Below, piece after piece: positions 63,699 through 64,000 of a stretch of DNA of 64,000 bases. Source of the stretch: Bosea sp. PAMC 26642 (GTDB taxonomy: Bacteria; Pseudomonadota; Alphaproteobacteria; Rhizobiales; Beijerinckiaceae); NCBI RefSeq assembly GCF_001562255.1, contig NZ_CP014301.1, forward strand, positions 5,301,501 through 5,365,500, in the 5' to 3' direction. The position numbers and the translations under genes are program-made. The notes under the pieces were generated by a model, which saw nothing but the letters and a program-made list of their open reading frames with translations, searched no databases and had not been told where the DNA came from. How positions within the stretch are numbered: position 1 is the stretch's first letter; every line of letters starts with the position of its first letter.

Positions 63699-64000
63699 GG
63701 CAAAACCCTTTTCATCGGTTGCGGAGAACAGGAAGGGGTACCGGCTACAGGCCGGGATGGAACTGCAAACAGCATCGTTGTCGGGAGGACCGTGCTCGCG
63801 GCGGCGAGTACGGTGCGGTCGGATTCCCGTCCCAGCCCGTCGGCGGCCTTGCGCCAGCGGTTCGCGCAAACGCGGGAATATTTCGCCGGCACCCATTCTT
63901 GTTCATCTCACCCCCTATCGCTTTGTCGCATCGCGCCCTCTGTGGAGCGCTTCCCGATCGCGGCTGATCGTCGTCGGACTATCGACCTCCTAGACTTATC
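63699..64000. other. End of window, no supported gene
   Basis: About 300 bases upstream of the pcaC-like gene. Open frames exist on both strands but none has recognisable content. This should be the promoter region of the pcaC-like gene unless it is led by an upstream gene beyond the edge. Confidence 0.35.

Overview
The window is GC-rich chromosomal DNA, almost certainly from an alphaproteobacterium of the order Hyphomicrobiales (Rhizobiales). A Bosea-like soil or plant-associated organism is my best guess, made from gene content and not from a database search. The support is the dense catabolic gene content, several TRAP and ABC uptake systems each with its own regulator, a myo-inositol cluster with an IolC-DUF2090 fusion, and at least nine rhizobial-type palindromic intergenic repeats. 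I see no rRNA, intact tRNA, CRISPR array, prophage or intact insertion sequence.

Layout. 1-967: the cut end of a type III restriction-type nuclease/helicase. 1.3-12.8 kb: two TRAP transporters (dctPQM, and dctP plus a fused dctQM) flanking a four-carbon acid sugar kinase, a RuBisCO-like protein and a VOC protein, with FadR-type and LacI-type regulators. 12.9-15.3 kb: diaminopropionate ammonia-lyase and an M20 amidohydrolase. 15.4-23.9 kb: a sugar-acid type cluster with two uncharacterised proteins, two ABC permeases, an enolase-superfamily dehydratase, a GntR regulator, two tandem paralogous solute-binding proteins and an SDR; no ABC ATPase is present. 23.9-29.8 kb: biotin-dependent acyl-CoA carboxylase, acyl-CoA dehydrogenase and TetR. 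29.9-37.3 kb: a radical SAM/SPASM protein, a YnjBCD-type ABC transporter with two TIGR04282/04283-type transferases embedded in it, and an acetylpolyamine-amidohydrolase-like protein. 37.4-41.7 kb: ROK regulator, nagB, nagA and a lone solute-binding protein. 41.9-45.1 kb: a quinone-stress set resembling MhqD, MhqO and MhqP, with LysR. 45.1-54.4 kb: myo-inositol catabolism (iolB, iolE, iolD, iolC, RpiR) and a divergent SDR, inositol-dehydrogenase-like and inositol-monophosphatase-like operon.

55.0-61.1 kb is the most remarkable region. A clear TPP riboswitch precedes a tightly coupled operon encoding LuxE-like acyl-protein synthetase, LuxC-like acyl reductase, a ThiXYZ-like ABC transporter (ATPase, permease, NMT1/ThiY-like binding protein) and an SDR. 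There is no luciferase. Thiamine-pyrophosphate control together with a carboxylate-to-aldehyde reductase and an uptake system suggests salvage of a carboxylated thiamine precursor or breakdown product: activation, reduction to aldehyde, then reduction to alcohol. This role is inference. The architecture is read directly from sequence.

61.1-62.2 kb is a decay zone with fragments of an aminotransferase and an aldo/keto reductase. The window ends with an IclR regulator and a PcaC-like carboxymuconolactone decarboxylase. Many regulators have a strong inverted repeat at the expected place, and these are listed as operator predictions.
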